DNA from: an uncultured Caryophanales bacterium
GTDB taxonomy: Bacteria > Bacillota_I > Bacilli_A > RF39 > UBA660
Reading direction: 5' to 3'
Assembly (NCBI GenBank): GCA_946402785.1
Contig: CAMIXP010000015.1
Coordinates: 1 to 16,182 of the forward strand
Length of the DNA: 16,182 bases
Below, piece after piece: positions 13,597 to 16,182 of this stretch. The position numbers and the translations under genes were made by a program. Position 1 is the stretch's first letter; every line of letters starts with the position of its first letter. The notes under the pieces were generated by a model. That model was given only the letters and a program-made list of their open reading frames with translations, made no database searches and had not been told where the DNA came from.

Positions 13597-14856
13597 ATGG
13601 CAAAAGCAAAAGCAGAAACAGAATTCAAAATGAATGGAGCAGAATTCAAAAAAGCATTAGACAATATCGTAAAAGAAAAAGATATTGATCCAGAAGTAGT
13701 TTATAGTGCAATGGAGTTAGCATTAACTTCAGCATATAAGAAAAACTTCAATTCAAAAACAAATGTAAAGGTATTATTTGATCGTGATACAGGGGAGATT
13801 AAAGTATATTCATTCTTAACAGTAGTTCCAGATGATAAGATGACAAAAGAAGAATATGAAGATGCTTTATTTGAACGCTATGCAGAAGACGATGAATTAG
13901 ATACAAAACCAGATGAAGTAGAAGAAAATGTTGAAGAAGCTGTTGAAGGAGAAGAACCAGCAGAAGAAGCAACAGAAGAAAAAGAACAAATTTCATTCTT
14001 CAATCCAGAAACAGAAATCAAATTAGCAGATGCTAAGAAGATTGATAAAGCATTAGAAATAGGAGATACAATCGATACAGAAGTAACTCCAAAAGACTTC
14101 GGACGTGTTGCAACATCAACTGCAAAACAAGTCGTAATGCAAAAAATTAGAGAAGCTGAAAGAAATAGTATCATGGAAGAATATGGTGATAAACAAGATG
14201 AATTATTAATTGGTACTGTTGCTCTAGAAGATACAGATAACTACTTTATTGATTTAGGAAGAACAAATGGTATCTTACCTAAGAAAGATTGTATCCCAGG
14301 AGAAAAAATTGAAATGGGATCTCAAATTAAAGTATATGTATCAAAAGTAGATAATAATGGAAAGAGTCTATTAATTCTATTAAGCAGATCACACTATGGA
14401 TTTGTAAAGAGACTATTCGAATTAGAAATTCCTGAAATCAATGATGGTACCGTTATGATTTATAGTGTCGCAAGAGATCCAGGGAATAGAAGTAAAGTAG
14501 CTGTTTACTCTGAAAATCCAAATGTAGATCCAATTGGAGCATGTATTGGAGAAAAAGGTTCTAGAATTGCTAGAATTATCAATGAATTACATGGAGAAAA
14601 ACTAGATGTTGTTAAATATGACACAGATCCAGCTGTATTTATTGAAAACGCATTATCACCAGCAAAGAACTTAACAGTAGCTATTACAGATCCTAAGAAA
14701 TTAGAAGCAATGGTTATTGCAGATGGAGACAATTTCTCATTAGCAATTGGTAAAAAAGGACAAAATGCCCGTTTAGCAACTCGTTTAACGAAATTCAAGA
14801 AGATTGATATTAAAACAACAGAACAAGCAAGAGAAGCAGGAATTAACTTTAGATAG
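13597..14856 (+). CDS. nusA: transcription termination/antitermination factor NusA
   Basis: NusA binds RNA polymerase and nascent RNA and modulates pausing and intrinsic termination. The 419-residue protein has the N-terminal polymerase-binding domain (1 to about 200, with SAYKKNF and VTPKDFGRVATSTAKQV), the S1 domain (about 203-275), KH1 with GEKG at 318-321 and KH2 with GKKG at 385-388. It ends after REAGINFR without the acidic C-terminal repeats of proteobacteria, as usual in Bacillota. It is about 50 residues longer than B. subtilis NusA (371) because of an acidic Glu-rich insertion at about 94-131 within the N-terminal domain. I chose the ATG at 13597 because the in-frame ATG at 13546 lies inside rimP and the protein motif starts at MAKAKAETEF. 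AAGGGAG lies 11 bases upstream, inside the end of rimP, suggesting coupled translation. Confidence 0.97.
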   Translation: MAKAKAETEFKMNGAEFKKALDNIVKEKDIDPEVVYSAMELALTSAYKKNFNSKTNVKVLFDRDTGEIKVYSFLTVVPDDKMTKEEYEDALFERYAEDDELDTKPDEVEENVEEAVEGEEPAEEATEEKEQISFFNPETEIKLADAKKIDKALEIGDTIDTEVTPKDFGRVATSTAKQVVMQKIREAERNSIMEEYGDKQDELLIGTVALEDTDNYFIDLGRTNGILPKKDCIPGEKIEMGSQIKVYVSKVDNNGKSLLILLSRSHYGFVKRLFELEIPEINDGTVMIYSVARDPGNRSKVAVYSENPNVDPIGACIGEKGSRIARIINELHGEKLDVVKYDTDPAVFIENALSPAKNLTVAITDPKKLEAMVIADGDNFSLAIGKKGQNARLATRLTKFKKIDIKTTEQAREAGINFR

Positions 14857-14865
14857 GAGGATCCT

Positions 14866-15129
14866 ATGAAAGTAAAAAAAATACCATTAAGAACTTGTGT
14901 CGTAACAAAAGAATCTTTACCAAAAGGAGAATTACTACGTGTTGTTAGAACACCAGAAGGAAATGTCTTAGTAGATACAACAGGAAAACAAAATGGTAGA
15001 GGAGCTTATATCAAAAAAGATTTAGCTGTTTTAGAACAAGCAAAGAAATCTAAAATCTTAGAAAAACGACTAGAGTGTACAATAGAGGAAAGTGTCTATG
15101 AACAAATAAAAAATGAAATAGAAAAGTGA
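14866..15129 (+). CDS. rnpM: YlxR family RNA-binding protein, RNase P modulator RnpM
   Basis: The 87-residue protein has the YlxR (DUF448) signature: IPLRTCVVTKE near the start, LLRVVRTPEG, then the NGRGAYI loop and a basic C-terminal half. B. subtilis YlxR has been shown to bind the RNase P RNA and modulate its activity (RnpM). It lies nine bases after nusA and 11 bases before infB, in the standard operon position. AGGAGG begins at the last base of the nusA stop codon. It ends in TGA, which shows that TGA is a stop in this genome. Confidence 0.93.
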   Translation: MKVKKIPLRTCVVTKESLPKGELLRVVRTPEGNVLVDTTGKQNGRGAYIKKDLAVLEQAKKSKILEKRLECTIEESVYEQIKNEIEK

Positions 15130-15140
15130 GGTGGAAGTTT

Positions 15141-16182
15141 ATGATGACTTTAGAAGATTATGCATTAGATGTCGGAAAGACAGTAGAAGAAATTAAAGCA
15201 TTATGTGATAAAGTAGGAATTGACTATCAAGATGAGAATTCATTATTAGATGATATCAGTATCACCTTATTAGATAATGAGTTACAAGATGCAGAAGACT
15301 ACGTAGAAGGGGACGTAGAGGATCTTGAAGAAAAAAGACTAGAAGAAGAAGTAGAAGATAAAGCAGAAGAATTAGCATACAATACAAAAATCGATTTAGA
15401 AACAACATCTTTTACAAAAGTAAAACCAAAGAATTCTCAAAAAACAGAGAATACAAAAAAAGACTTTCTAAAGGAAAGAAAGAAAATCTATAAACATAGA
15501 GAAAAACTACAAAGTAATGAAGTAGAACAAGATGAAAATGTTATTCTTTATAAAAAAGGAATGACCGTAACAGAACTTGCAGAAGCATTAGAACAAAAAC
15601 CAGTAGACATTGTAAAGAAATTAATGTCACTAGGAGTTATGGCTGGAATCAATCAACCTGTTGATTATGATTCAGCAGAAGTAATTGCTTCTGAATTTGA
15701 TAAAGTATTAAAGAAAGAAGAAACAGCTGATATTTCTAATTTTGAAAATTATGAAATTGAGGACCGTCCAGAAGACTTGGAAGAAAGACCTCCTGTTGTT
15801 ACGATTATGGGACACGTTGACCATGGTAAAACAACATTACTAGATGCTATCCGTAACACAGATGTTGTTGCTGGAGAAGCAGGAGGAATCACCCAAGCAA
15901 TTGGAGCTTATTCTGTAAGATGCAATGGTAAACTTATTACTTTCATCGATACACCAGGACATGCTGCTTTCACAGAAATGAGAGCACGTGGTGCTAGTAT
16001 TACCGATATCGTAATTATCATTGTAGCTGCTGATGATGGTATCATGCCACAAACAGTAGAAGCAATTGACCATGCAAAAGCAGCTGGAGTACCAATTATT
16101 GTTGCCATCAACAAAATTGATAAGCCAGAAGCAAATCCAGATAGAATTATGACCGCATTAGTAGAAAATGGTCTAACTCCAG
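15141..16182 (+). CDS. infB: translation initiation factor IF-2, 3' end outside window
   Basis: IF-2 is the GTPase that brings fMet-tRNA to the 30S subunit. The 347 visible residues start with an IF2 N-terminal helical module (about 3-45, MTLEDYALDVGKTVEEI). A charged linker follows, then a second IF2_N module (about 135-195, GMTVTELAEALEQKPVDIV). The GTPase domain has G1 GHVDHGKTT (224-232), G3 DTPGH (270-274) and G4 NKID (324-327). The reading frame is open to the window edge, so the gene is incomplete, not broken. The N-terminal region is short compared with E. coli IF2-alpha, as in many Bacillota. AGGTGG lies six bases before the first of two adjacent ATGs; either may be used. No ylxQ gene separates it from rnpM. 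Confidence 0.97.
   Translation, partial: MMTLEDYALDVGKTVEEIKALCDKVGIDYQDENSLLDDISITLLDNELQDAEDYVEGDVEDLEEKRLEEEVEDKAEELAYNTKIDLETTSFTKVKPKNSQKTENTKKDFLKERKKIYKHREKLQSNEVEQDENVILYKKGMTVTELAEALEQKPVDIVKKLMSLGVMAGINQPVDYDSAEVIASEFDKVLKKEETADISNFENYEIEDRPEDLEERPPVVTIMGHVDHGKTTLLDAIRNTDVVAGEAGGITQAIGAYSVRCNGKLITFIDTPGHAAFTEMRARGASITDIVIIIVAADDGIMPQTVEAIDHAKAAGVPIIVAINKIDKPEANPDRIMTALVENGLTP

Noticed and set aside
13799..14174. Minus-strand open frames rich in Leu or Ser opposite nusA
   Set aside because: They are the antisense of the acidic GAA-rich insertion of NusA; composition, not coding, explains them.

Overview
The window looks like core chromosome from a low-GC Bacillota (class Bacilli), most like the wall-bearing uncultured gut lineages near RF39/Erysipelotrichales. 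The evidence is the strongly AT-biased codon use (GAA, AAA, TTA, AGA), the presence of the Gram-positive replicative polymerase PolC, the rimP-nusA-ylxR-infB operon, and compact intergenic regions with U-rich intrinsic terminators. TGA is used as a stop (ylxR ends in TGA), so the Mycoplasma code does not apply. LysM domains, an NPxTG-type sorting motif and a D-Ala-D-Ala peptidase domain imply a peptidoglycan wall. The taxon is an inference.

Layout. Positions 1-1020 hold rluB and a convergent [4Fe-4S] ferredoxin that share a bidirectional terminator. Positions 1100-7660 hold an acidic tail-anchored membrane protein, then an unrecognised 273-residue protein co-transcribed with polC. Positions 7660-13240 are a block of single-gene units, each with its own promoter: a two-part surface protein with an internal NPSTG sorting-like motif, a beta-repeat membrane protein, an in-frame VanXY-like peptidase fused to TruB, and a transmembrane J-like/LysM protein. 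From 13265 the translation operon runs: rimP (short, N-terminal domain only), nusA (with an acidic insertion), ylxR/rnpM, and infB, which leaves the window incomplete.

How the genes fit together. In Bacillus subtilis polC is directly followed by rimP-nusA-ylxR-ylxQ-infB, with truB further downstream. Here the polC-rimP junction is opened by about 5.6 kb of envelope genes, and truB sits in this block fused behind a cell-wall-precursor peptidase. RluB, TruB, RimP, NusA, RnpM and IF2 all serve ribosome and tRNA maturation, antitermination or initiation. The interleaved genes face the membrane or wall.

Regulatory style. Six terminators have stems that start inside or within two bases of the stop codon. 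Five of the eight promoters I can place carry a TGn extended -10, and the predicted 5' leaders are usually only about 9-20 bases. The exceptions are the J/LysM gene and the rimP operon; the latter has a 60-base leader with a GAGTGGG/CCCACTC hairpin before a T-rich stretch. I saw no tRNA, rRNA, transposase, insertion sequence, CRISPR array or phage gene. No gene-free stretch exceeds 300 bases.

The best candidates for something undescribed are the VanXY-TruB fusion, the transmembrane J-like/LysM protein with HPE in place of HPD, and the surface protein with a sorting-like signal followed by a second signal-peptide-like helix in mid-chain.
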